A DNA stretch of 64,000 bases. Source: Phytoseiulus persimilis (taxonomy: Eukaryota; Arthropoda; Arachnida; Mesostigmata; Phytoseiidae). How positions within the stretch are numbered: the first letter of the stretch is position 1; every line of letters begins with the position of its first letter. Shown here one piece after another: positions 13,901-23,961 of the stretch. Position numbers and translations under genes: made by a program. A model generated the notes under the pieces. That model was not told the origin of the DNA, did no database searches, and saw only the letters and a list, made by a program, of their open reading frames with translations. The stretch spans positions 27,544,211-27,608,210 of the forward strand of contig CM075104.1 in the NCBI GenBank assembly GCA_037576195.1. Reading direction: 5' to 3'.

Positions 13901-16900
13901 CATGTCCCTCTCTGCACAAGTCATCCAGAGGCCCCTCGGAAGTCGGTCGCTCCTCGCGACCAGCGCCGGGGGTCAGGTATTAATCTAGGAGGTTTTTTGA
14001 GTGGCAAGTTTCGTGCTCAACTGCTTCCCCGTCGAGAAAAAGAGTCTTAGGTGATGGATGGTCTTCTCGCGGATCGAGGGCCTGAAAGTTCAAGAAATCA
14101 GACTCGCCAAACGGAACCCGATGTCGTCCATGATGACGCTCATTTGTTGCACAAACTTGCTAGAGAGAAGAAGCCCAGCCGAATAGACCATTATTATTCA
14201 TTTCAATGTGACTCGGCGATCGACTCTTCCCATTCAATGCTGTCGCGTTCCCAGATGTCGCTCACGACCGGTACTCCCCTTTGGATGCTCATATTCCATG
14301 TCACAGTGCTCAAAGAGAGGTACGCGATGTGTAACGCCGGAATTCAGATGAAATGGTGCCCGTAGCCTCTAGTGACTGATGTTCAGGCCCACAATTGGCC
14401 GTCCCGGATGGGCTCGTGTTCTCTTCTTGCAGAAGATCTCAAATCGGGAGAGAAGGAGGTTTGTCGGCGTTTTAAGCCTCACAGTCGCCCCGATCTCTGA
14501 CTGGTAATCCGAATATTACGTATTATCAGCTAGTGGACGACCCCCGGGAGACGAGAGGATCAACCTTTTTCAGCTATAAGTCCAGGACTGCAGGAAAAAA
14601 AAGGTTTAACGGCGTTCCGAGCTCGAGAGTCGCTCCATTGACCGGTTATGCTGATGTGCGACCTTCTTATCGGCGGATCGGACCATCTCAGAACCATTTT
14701 AGGTTTGATCGTAAGTCTGATCGGTCTCAATGTCTTGTGGGGGTTTATTTTTGATCGGAGCGTCGCATATTGAGGTCATGAGTTGGAAATTTGAGGCGAC
14801 TATTGAGCTCAAAACGCCGACAAACTTCCGTCCCTTACAATTTGAAATTGTCCACAAAAAGAGAACGCGAGCCCATTCGGGACGGCTGACTGTGGCCCTG
14901 AACATGAGTCACTATAGGCTACAAGACGGGCACCGTTTCATCTGAATCCCGATGATACACATCGCGTACCTCCCTTTCATTGTCAGTAACCGATAACCGC
15001 GACGACCTCTGGGGCTCGTCGAACGATGCGCTGGGTGAGCGAGTCAGAAGATGCCACGCATGGTGAGTTTTGTCCTGGATTCGGGAGTGGTGGATGCTTT
15101 CTCTCTATGTGGCTTCCAGCATATCGATTTTCTTGAATTTTCGATACTCAGTCATATTGAGGAGAGCCCCACCACGACATTGAGGATCCGAGCTGCTCCG
15201 CGATGTACACCTTAGTGAGAATAGATTCACCAATATCAATCAACAGATTTTCTACGCAAACACGGCTACGAAAGAATGGGATCTGAATCAATCATTCTTC
15301 GAATAAGAAGGAAGATTTCAGAGCCTTCACATGAGCGCCTAGCAGTATGATACCGTGTGGGGAGGTTAAGCAGGGTGTCTTCCATGGACGCCTTTGAGAT
15401 CCAGCAAGCGCACTCGTTTCTCATCCTTCCACCTCTCTTCCTGTTGATCCGGAGGCATCCCTGGTCTGATATCTTGAAAGCTCGCTTGATTTTGAGAATG
15501 TCTCTACGGAAGCTCCTGAAGTCTGGAACGATCAAGTTCGCTGTATGCTCAAGAACTTCCTCTTCTTTGCAGGAATTTTCGATGTATCCACTCGGGAGGA
15601 GGGTGCTCTCCATCGCCGCATCTTTTCTCAACTCTACCGAAATCACGGTTTGTCAGATGATCGAAATAGCGATGGAGAGAGGAAAGATGGGGAGGAAGAG
15701 CTTCGTTGTAATCTTTGTGCGCGTCGGAGAGCTGACCACATGAGGATCTCGGGCTCTTGTTGGCTGCAAAAGCTCTTGTTTTGCCCCGGAGAGCCTGATC
15801 CTCGTTATTCTCGTTAGCTTCGTTGAGATATAGGCGGAGTGTGCACTTCCAATCCGTCCGGACTCCTACCCGCCTGATTCTCTCTCCAGGTGTAGAACGT
15901 GACAGCTTCAGATTCTTCACTCTGCGCGACTCCGTACGAGGTGCTCCCTCTCATCGTGTTCGCTCTTGTATCGAAGGATTTTATTCCCTCCGGACCCGAA
16001 GATTGCCCCTGATTCCCGTGCTGAGCGAGATGGGTGGCCTGCTTCACGGATTCGCAGTGGATGCATCGAAAGGCCGCGGCTCAAACTTTCACTTCCGCTG
16101 TGATCGCTTGCCCTTCCGTGAAATCGGATCGAGACCTCCGTCTTTGAATATCGACTTCACTGACTTGCGTAGTTAGACTGTTTTTGCCACTATATTGATG
16201 GATTAATTCATGGGTTGAGCCGACAAGCTGAGTCATGGCCCCGTACTGAGGATCCTCCACTGTATTTGGAATGAAAATACAGCAGGAAGATGGTCAACAG
16301 AGAATCAATCAGTGGATGCACGATCCGAAGATGAACATTCGGGAATTGACGAGCTCCGCAGATGACGGAGTCCTCGGGATTATTGCACTCGATAATGGGT
16401 GTTTTTCCTGTTCGCCGTGCCACGCCTGTATCCTCTAATTTCTGCCCAAGGATCGGCGTTCAGATGCCGTGGTCGCCTGGTCGACGTGGACGGAACGTCG
16501 AACTTCGGCGCTCCCGGCTCATTAAGGGGTGACGTTATGGAACGAAGAGTCATCAACACCGGTGTGGATTCAGAGCAAGGAGAAACTTCGAGGAAACAAT
16601 ATTCGATCAGATTTCATTCTGGGCATTGGGTGCCCAGAATTGGTTAGCGCTTCTGTTTTCTTCATTTGGGTGCGTACTTGAAGCGCATGATCTGAGATTT
16701 GTACTGATTTTGAAGCGGTCTCTGCCCCAGTGATGCGTGAAGTTTCTAAGGTAGTGGTGAAATGGAAGAGTCTGCAAAGGAAGCACAGGTAGCTCGAACT
16801 CTTCATATTTCATCGACGAGTCTGGGGACACACGGTCTAGTGAGCCATGGGTTTAGCGGGCCTCAGTGGACCGGATTACAACCATGTCAAAATACTCATC

Positions 16901-17999
16901 GCCTTCGACTCATGGGGGCATGTCGACGTATTCTTGAGGGTCGATCGAGGCAACGATGATCGTTTGTGGCCATCCATCTTTCATGAACCGGACGGCTAGT
17001 TAGAGCTCATCCGTACTACTTCATTGGGGCAGGCGGCAGGGATCTTAACCGCTCTGGCGATATTCTTGTCGAGAGTCGGCCAAGCCATCTCTTTATCAGG
17101 AGCGTATCCTGGAGAATACATATGAACACAGCTTGTCTGCACGGCTCTCCCGACCACTCCCGCCTAACTTTCAACCGCGGTATCGAGAAGCTCTTGTGCC
17201 AGCATTCGAACAAAGTTGACAAGAATCACACACTGATCTCGTTTTGGACGTCGATGGACTCGAAGCGTTATTTGTGTTCGACCAAAGAGCGAGGTATGAA
17301 TCCGAGTAATTCCCCCTCTGCAACGAGCTAACGGGAGCGAGTTCTACATGACTGGATTGCTCATGCTACAGCCACAGCAGCCGCCGAACGGGTGCTGTTC
17401 TACACAATTGCCGAATTCAGCCAGCTACGAGTTCCACCTCGACACCCCCCAGGGGGACGTCAACTCCGGTGGGAGCGGCAGCACTCCCGGACGCAATGAA
17501 GAGTACAGCACACGTCCGTCGCAGAACCCCTCAGCTCTCGGTATGAGCTGAGAAAAGCATGTCTCGCTGGAGCAAATATATTTTCTCTCCGGTGCGCGTA
17601 TTCTCTCCTCCGTTTCTCATTCAGGCAAGTGTCGTCAGCCAATCGGTTCGGCAGAGTGCTCCGTGATTTGAAACATTGAGCACACCTATACCAAACACAG
17701 ATACCCTGAACATCCCCGCCATCTCTTTCTAACTCGATTCCCCGCTGGAAAACTCGAACTGAAGATGGAGGTTGAATCTCACTCAGATTCTCAACTGGGA
17801 GAATTCATGCTCTGATCGGATCGGAAACGCCTCCTAGAAACGTCACCGTGAGTAGATGACTACCGAGGATGCTAACGAAAATCCCGGTACCATAAGGCAG
17901 AAGAACCGCATCCTGGATCTTAGGAAGGATGTGAGGAGAGTAAATGAAACAACCCGATTAGGGAAATATTCTCAATGAACGGAGGCGAAAAAGAATGAG
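10981..17999. other. Gene-poor stretch with one long coding-like frame
   Basis: No gene is supported. The most coding-like piece is a plus-strand frame at about 15472-15817 without an early ATG. It contains RCMLKNFLFFAGIFD and, later, a CNLC pair. Single stops interrupt the same frame upstream, as expected for a decayed gene or transposon. Other open frames of 60-142 codons overlap on both strands and have no recognisable motifs. Confidence 0.5.
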
Positions 18000-19208
18000 A
18001 TACCAGGGGGATCATCTTAGTGAATGGATTATGGCTGATCAACGACGAAATGCCACCGAGCATACCTGGAAATGACTGGGTGGGGAGTAATGGGGCAGGC
18101 CTGGCCGATAGAAATGCAGAGCCGGGAGTGGGCATTCTCATACCGAACGAGATCGGTAAAGAGCTGGCTTCCTGAACAGGAAAAGATTTCGCAGCCATGG
18201 CTGTTCATATCAGTATACGTCGCTCACGAAAAAGGGGGACGAAACGCGGGACTGTTCGAAGAGTTAACGGAGACCCTCAACCACGACGGAACAGGGCAAA
18301 CTCATGTGGCCGTAGACATGAATGCTCATGTATCCCGATTCGCGGAAAAAGAGAACGCAAGAGGTTGGCTGCTGGAGATTTTCGTAAGCCAAAATGGTCT
18401 GATGATAGACAACCGGTCGGATCGATGCCAAGGCAGACGAACACGGCAATACGCTGTGATTGACCACGTACTCTGTAACTCCAACCAGGGGCGTACCCAG
18501 CTTTTTTTTTGGCGGGGGGGGGGGGGGGGGGGAGGGGGGCCAAGGATGTGATGATGATGCCGATGATGATGATGATCATCGTCTCGAGATTTTCATGACG
18601 CAATCAACATGGTTTTCAAACCTGTGAGACTTTCCTGATAAGACTGAATCTTTGTGGAACTTTTTCGTCCATTAAAGTAGAATATAATCCACCCTTCCCA
18701 ATATTATCGAAGAGTTTTGGGAGGGGCATGGCCCCATTGCCCCCCCCCCCTCCTGGGTACGCCACTGACTCCAACGTGTTCGAGAAACTTGAAGAGATGC
18801 AGGCAGACGAAGACAGGTTACGCACTCGAATATCGGATCACAACCTACTCTCCGCTGTGTTCAGAACAGAGAAAGAGCGGGAAGGTAGTGAAAAAAAATA
18901 GGAAGAAACAGAAAAATGACACAATGGTAGACAAAAATAGAGTCACCATGGTGGTGATAGAATCCATCACGGCACAGATGGTTAGAAATCTACCGGAATC
19001 ATATGAATTCTTGAGTGAGACAATTCAGGAGAATATTCTGAGAAATTCTAAAAAACTCAAACTCAACGATATATCAACTGGTATGCCTTGTCGAAGCGAG
19101 ATAAATCTCCAGGATGATCAAAGAGAAGGAGCGATCGAACAAAGAGCGGAAGAGAGCGCTAAAGAGGGCAGACGAAGACGGACTGCAGAAAACAGCGGTC
19201 GAGGTTGA
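18000..19208 (+). pseudogene. Decayed LINE endonuclease region
   Basis: Fragments of an apurinic-type endonuclease domain of a non-LTR retrotransposon lie in two plus-strand frames. The first, about 18010-18170, has GVGILIPNEIG. After a frame change the second (about 18165-18485) has DMNAH, the counterpart of GDxNAH, and a VIDHVL strand. The domain end with the diagnostic SDHNLL motif lies beyond a MITE insertion, at about 18825-18860. A lysine- and glutamate-rich linker then runs to a stop at 19208. No reverse transcriptase follows on this strand. Frame breaks and the insertion make it non-functional. The clade is not determined. Confidence 0.75.
18478..18775. mobile_element. hAT-like MITE with 8-bp target duplications
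   Basis: The 282-bp element spans 18486-18767. Its left end reads CAGGGGCGTACCCAGC and the reverse complement of its right end CAGTGGCGTACCCAGG, a 16-bp terminal inverted repeat with two mismatches. The octamer ACTCCAAC flanks it exactly (18478-18485 and 18768-18775). Eight-bp duplications with CAG-type ends are typical of the hAT superfamily. Inside each end is a homopolymer run (19 G at 18514-18532; 11 C at 18740-18750), and ATG-type triplet repeats lie near 18550. There is no transposase, so it would need one in trans. It interrupts the LINE endonuclease relic. Confidence 0.85.
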
Positions 19209-19209
19209 C

Positions 19210-19362
19210 ACAATTCAGAACCGAGCTGGATGCCTATCCGCCCACCCACTGCGTGGAGTGGGACTATTCCGGGCTGTCTGAATTGTCCACAACGCTTCTG
19301 TAACGTCCGCCGAGCCCGTACCATGTCGATGGGAGAGCCCCTTCCTCTTGAGAACAGAGATT
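19210..19362 (-). pseudogene. Possible C-terminal fragment of an older non-LTR element
   Basis: On the minus strand, just past the 3' end of the neighbouring LINE, one frame reads roughly YRSVVDNSDSPE followed by a stop and SHSTQW. It resembles the conserved cysteine-containing region after the reverse transcriptase of R1/I/jockey-type elements, where SPxC is followed by a second Cys pair. Together with the fragment at 20560-20780 it brackets the LINE in the right order and orientation, suggesting a host element split by insertion. Similarity is weak and frames are broken. Confidence 0.3.
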
Positions 19363-20560
19363 TGAGCTCTTTCAATTCAAATCAATTCAAAAGCACTTTA
19401 TTTAAAAAGGGGCTAGGTAAAGGTAAAATCGAACAATACAACGAATGACTCGAAGAGTCTATAGGAGAATATCACTGGGTATTTGTTTCTTTGAGATCTT
19501 TGTGCAAATTCGCCGGGAAAATGAGTTCTGGACAGCATCAGTCCGGGCAATTGACTTTGTTCTGATCGTCCCCTTGCTTCGGAGATCATTTTTAGCAACG
19601 TCGAAGTAGCGCTCAGCGTCATTTAACAGAACAATGCGCCTGAGGACGCGTGGGTCCTGGTCAGATAGGACGTCCATCAATGGTCTTAGGGAGAAATCGT
19701 CGTTCGGCATCGAACATCTACGACGCACTCTCCTCACGAAATAGCTTTGGACAGACTCAATCATTTTCACATGCTTTGCCATGTATGGCAGCCACACTGC
19801 ACAACAATATAAAAACTTCGAAACCACGAGAGAGTTGTAAAGTCTTAGATAGAACTCCGGACGCTTGACAATAAAACAGCGGAATATGTCGTTAACAATG
19901 AATCGGGCTGAGGTGACGATGCCGGAGATGTGTGCGTCGAAGTTCAGGTCGGGCGAAACAATAACTCCAAGATCGCGAATGGCTGGTACGGTTGGGAGAG
20001 TTTGACCACAAACGGAGTACACGGGATCGATGGAAGTTGAGTTTTCCCTCACCAGAACTGCGCACTTTGAAGCGGACAGTACCATTTTATTGTCCAGGCA
20101 CCACCTAGCAACACCGTCAATGGCCGCTTGTGAGGTGATTCGATCCACTGGATCACGCGCAGGTCCGAATAACTTCAGATCGTCTGCAAACAGAAGGTAG
20201 CTGATGGAAGGTGGGAGATATGATCCGATGTCCATGACGTAGGCAGTGTACAATAAGCTCGACAGGGATCCTCCCTGCGGGACACCTGACGACGCCGGAT
20301 GGGGTACGGAAAGGTGATTTTCGACCCGCACCCTGAACGAGCGATCAGTTAGGAAACTGCGGCACCAATCAATCGTTTTGTGGTGAAGGCCGATCTTAGC
20401 CAGTTTCTCGAGTAGAATGGCATGATCAACCTTATCAAATGCAGCCTTTTGGTCAAAGTACACTGCATGAAAAGGGACTCCGTCATTGATGAATTGGCCG
20501 AACTCTTGCGACATGTGGAGAAGCTGCGTACACGTTGATTTCCTCACTCGAAATACTTTT
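19363..20560 (-). mobile_element. 5'-truncated LINE with reverse transcriptase
   Basis: A minus-strand open frame (19459 back past 20560) encodes a non-LTR reverse transcriptase from the KSTCTQLL region onward. Visible motifs in order are the AFDKVDH catalytic aspartate region, SGVPQGGSLSS, the catalytic LLFADDLKLF, then ASKCAVL and DLGVIV, and a C-terminal tail of the CR1/jockey/Rex type. The endonuclease and start of the RT are missing, the usual outcome of incomplete reverse transcription. The 3' end carries an AATAAA signal (19397-19402, minus) and two copies of a TTTGAATTGA-like unit (about 19370-19390). Both RT motif regions are intact, so it is fairly young. No convincing target duplication was found. 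Confidence 0.85.
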
Positions 20561-20780
20561 CCCTCTGCTTGAATTCCCGTTCGCCCCAGAACCGGAGGTC
20601 TAGTATGCTCTCGTAGATCCCTCTCCCTGTCGGCGATGTCTCCCAGGACTTTTGCCACTTTTTGTCCCTTTCTTCGTGTATCTCCTCGTAATGGCCAGGA
20701 GACGGGACTGGCCAGAGCCAGCAGCTGCAATATTGTGCGACCAGCAGAGATTCACTGTCCCACAATGAGGTGATGGATGT
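20560..20780 (-). pseudogene. Fragment of a second non-LTR element
   Basis: Immediately upstream of the truncated RT, a minus-strand frame contains WQKSWETSPTGRGIYESIL and then DLRFW. The pattern WQxxW...GR..Y.LI.D...W is typical of the stretch after the RNase H or RT region in R1/I/jockey-type elements. It belongs to a part of a retrotransposon normally downstream of RT, yet here lies upstream of one, so the RT copy most likely inserted into it. The fragment is short and the clade is uncertain. Confidence 0.5.
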
Positions 20781-20789
20781 CCTCTAGGT

Positions 20790-22269
20790 CAGGTGGAGCC
20801 CCGCAAACCCGGAATGATGATTTTCATTGGAAAACATGCCGAAAATCTGATCTTGCCGTTTGATTCGAAGAAGGTAAAGTCTAATCATGAAAAAATCCTC
20901 GGCCTGAAATCTTCGAATATTACCCGACCCCTCTATCCAGAGAGAACCTCAAGAACCCGCGTAACCTTCGCCTCCTCAACATTAGTCTATTTAGAGTAAT
21001 ATCACGACAATTTTTTCGACGAACTTCCGTTACGTCCCCTAATTTTCGGTCTCACACCGGCATAAAATTTAATTGATCTTGAATCTCAAGAGCAGCGGTT
21101 GCTCTTCTTTACTCGGAGTTCGTACGTGTGAAAACGGTTGCTGTATCTTCGGCAACCCGCCGAGAAGCTTCGCTCGGATCAATTGCGTCACCGCTTGGAC
21201 TCAAAGGCTTGTCTCTAGCTCGAGTAGCTCGTCATGGGTTCGCCGAGTTCCTGGCCGATTTCAGATGCTCTTCGAGCTCATGGCGCCACTGTCGCCCTAC
21301 ATCTTCCGCCGACTCTGTCCGCCAGCGTTTTTTCCTCGGTAGCCGTGAGAGCTGTCTGCCCCTCGAGGGGCTTGCAATAGGTTGGATCTCTTCGTCAGCT
21401 CTCGTTCAGGGAAGTGTATGCCCATATCTTGTCGCAGCATCCTTGAATCATTAAATTCCATGAATAGCTGTTTTGGAAAACAATCTGTGAAATTCCTCTC
21501 TTGACGATTCCCACCAAAACAGTGCAACGATCCACCCCGCAAAAAGACTTGATCGAGAGCCGGACCGAATCGCCTGCTGCGTTTTCGCTTCGATACAGCC
21601 GCTATCGGGTGCTACAGTGTTACAAATCGGAAATGATCGGAATAGCTCCGGAGTACGGTGGAGTCTGATGGTTCGCAAGGTCACATTCGACCAACAAAGA
21701 TCATAATCAGCACAGACCTGATCTTGTCGTCTGCTACCAAAAACTCTCCGGTCTCGCATTTGGAATAGAACTCCACCATTTTCCACAACCTTCCCCTCCT
21801 GTTTCTTCCCTGAGCACTCCTCGGGTATAGTTCCCTCCGTCCCGGGAACAACCCTGCTACTACGGACCGCCCTCATAACAATTCCCCCGCCCGCTCTCTT
21901 GATGCGAAGCGCGCTGTTTGGCCGACTGTTTTGCCCTCCGATTCCGCATTCGAAATCAAGAAATCGCGCGCAGACCGTAGAGAGGGTCGGAGAATCTTTT
22001 GAAATCTGAGTCCAAGCACACGGATCCTGCTTGTGAAGCCACGAGAATAAATTTGGCCGCGCTACCAGGATCTCTAACAGGTAGATAAACCTAACTTGGA
22101 TTCCAGTTTTTTTTCATTTTTAATCGTTCCCTGAGAAAAGAGCCCCGCACCTCGATAGGGTAACAAACCTAAACATTGCCGACAAAGATATCAGGCTGGA
22201 TGATTCATCCCTCATTTCATTTCCGTTCCGAGCTCACGACGATTTCTTCTCTACGGTTTCCCAGTTGAA
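20790..22269. other. No supported gene
   Basis: Minus-strand frames at 21297-21542 and 21451-21876 are open. One minus frame near 21150-21350 is rich in charged residues (RWRTESAED, HELEEHLKSA) before it breaks. None is recognisable. The stretch includes the 5' flank of the fem-1-like gene. Confidence 0.45.
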
Positions 22270-23961
22270 ATGTCTGGCGACGAAAACCAGACCATTCTGG
22301 ACAGCCTGCGAGCGGACCCTTACAGGATTGATGCAGATGTCTTGGATAAGCTGCTGTCCTTGGACCCTGACACTCGCAAATCTTACCTCTCGGAACAGCA
22401 AGCCAAATACTGCGAAGAGACACGCGGAGAATGTCTCCTGAAGCTGGCGGCTAATGATGGTCAGTTTGAGATAGTCTCGGATTTCGTGAGCAAAGTTGGA
22501 TTCGAAATCGAACATACTCAGCAGAATGAGTACAATCAGCTGGATTGCATCAGCCGGGGCTACACTGAGCTGGTCGAACTATTCGCCAGCAGGATCGGCG
22601 CCGCGAGGGACAGTTTGAAAACTTGGATGAATACATCTGACGTGGACGACACAAAAATTGAACGGATCCTCGACATCTTGATGGAACATGGGTTGAAACT
22701 GGAGAAAGAGAAATCCCGCATCCTCTATGACTCGCTGCAGAATAACTTCAATGAAATGACAGTCCAAACGAGAATATTATTCCAAAAAGGCGTCGCTTAC
22801 ATCAATGCAGAAGTTAGCGAGTGTGCTTTGCGGAAAGCAGCCATATGGGGCAAGGAATCTGCGGTGGAACTGTTCTTGACAGGATCCTCACATACTGCCG
22901 ACGAAGCTGCCAACGCCTACGAAATCCTGCAGATCGGATCGATGCGTCCCAAAGTGATGGACATCCCTTTGGCTGAGGGGGAGTTCAAGTATTTCAGGAA
23001 GGCTCAGCGAATTCGAGACGAAGCAAACATTAAGCGCAAGGATCCACCGATGAGCTGGAAATGCTTCGACAGCATGGAAGAGATTGCCGCACTAGAGAAG
23101 CAAGTGACAGATTTCGAGGTGCTCGAGTTCGTCAATCAATGTTACGTTATATGCAGGACTCACGATTTCTCCACCGAGCCCTTCAGCGATCCCTTGGGCA
23201 TTTACGACCTCCAGACCTGGATGTTCTACTATTTGGATACATATCGAGACGCGCTTTCTTTATACTTGAACACCGAGCTAGAGCCCCGTCGTTTCTTCCA
23301 CAACAAGTACAAATCGGCGATCGCCAGGCTGCTGCTCGAATGCCCTCAACCGAGCTGGCAAGAGGTTGTGATGATATTTCACACATTGAAATCAATGGCC
23401 TATCAATCGAACGCGGCCGTTGAAATATACCGAAACATTGATCTCGATGTTCTGAAGATCACGTTAGAATCGTCAGACTCGCCTCGGATGATCTGCACGC
23501 TCTTGCTGAGCTATGTTGCCGATATTATGCAGTTCACCACTTTGGAAGTGTTGCTAGAGTACGTGGAACTTCTGTTGGTGCTCGGGGGTGAAGTGAGCAT
23601 GACGAGCAGAGAGTACAAAGCCGTGGAGGAGCAACTGGGGAAGATCAGCGCAAAAGAAATCTGGTGGCTCTCTCCGGACGAGCTCGGGTATGAGAAAGGA
23701 GAGGACGCTTTCGATCCCACAACCCTGTATCGTCTGGTGAGCGCTCGTTCTGCGTGGACGCAGAGCAATCGTTTCAAGCTAACAATCGAGGCTGTTCTGA
23801 ACGCTGCTTGTTGTCAAATGGACGCACAATGCTTTCCTCTCATCAAAAACAGAAGTTTTGGTGTTCTGAGACTGAAATGTTTGGCTGCTAAGAAATTGCC
23901 TCACTTAGTCTACCAGAAACTGCCCGTAGCTCTGGGTCATTTCGCGAGGAAACACAAATGA
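22270..23961 (+). CDS. Divergent fem-1-like protein, single exon
   Basis: The frame gives 563 residues with no intron, starting at an ATG preceded by TTGAA. Residues about 55-120 contain degenerate ankyrin-like helices (LLKLAANDGQFEIVSDFV; the partner repeat ends ELVELFASR), with a second ankyrin-like pair near 185-205. The middle is helical. The C-terminus (about 510-563) matches the end of FEM1 proteins: a KLTIEAVLNAAC helix, then LKCLAAKKLPH with the Q-LPxxLxxF tail. FEM1 proteins are substrate receptors of CUL2 ubiquitin ligases, recognising C-degrons through ankyrin repeats. Here the repeats are eroded and the length is slightly below the usual 600-670 residues. An intronless copy among intron-containing neighbours suggests retroposition or lineage expansion. 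The family call is fairly sure; orthology and ligase function are not. Confidence 0.65.
   Translation: MSGDENQTILDSLRADPYRIDADVLDKLLSLDPDTRKSYLSEQQAKYCEETRGECLLKLAANDGQFEIVSDFVSKVGFEIEHTQQNEYNQLDCISRGYTELVELFASRIGAARDSLKTWMNTSDVDDTKIERILDILMEHGLKLEKEKSRILYDSLQNNFNEMTVQTRILFQKGVAYINAEVSECALRKAAIWGKESAVELFLTGSSHTADEAANAYEILQIGSMRPKVMDIPLAEGEFKYFRKAQRIRDEANIKRKDPPMSWKCFDSMEEIAALEKQVTDFEVLEFVNQCYVICRTHDFSTEPFSDPLGIYDLQTWMFYYLDTYRDALSLYLNTELEPRRFFHNKYKSAIARLLLECPQPSWQEVVMIFHTLKSMAYQSNAAVEIYRNIDLDVLKITLESSDSPRMICTLLLSYVADIMQFTTLEVLLEYVELLLVLGGEVSMTSREYKAVEEQLGKISAKEIWWLSPDELGYEKGEDAFDPTTLYRLVSARSAWTQSNRFKLTIEAVLNAACCQMDAQCFPLIKNRSFGVLRLKCLAAKKLPHLVYQKLPVALGHFARKHK

Noticed and set aside
19355..20752. 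CAGAGATT repeated at 19355-19362 and 20745-20752 as target duplication of the LINE
   Set aside because: Only 8 bp, and the RT sequence appears to stop near 20560, well inside the right-hand copy.
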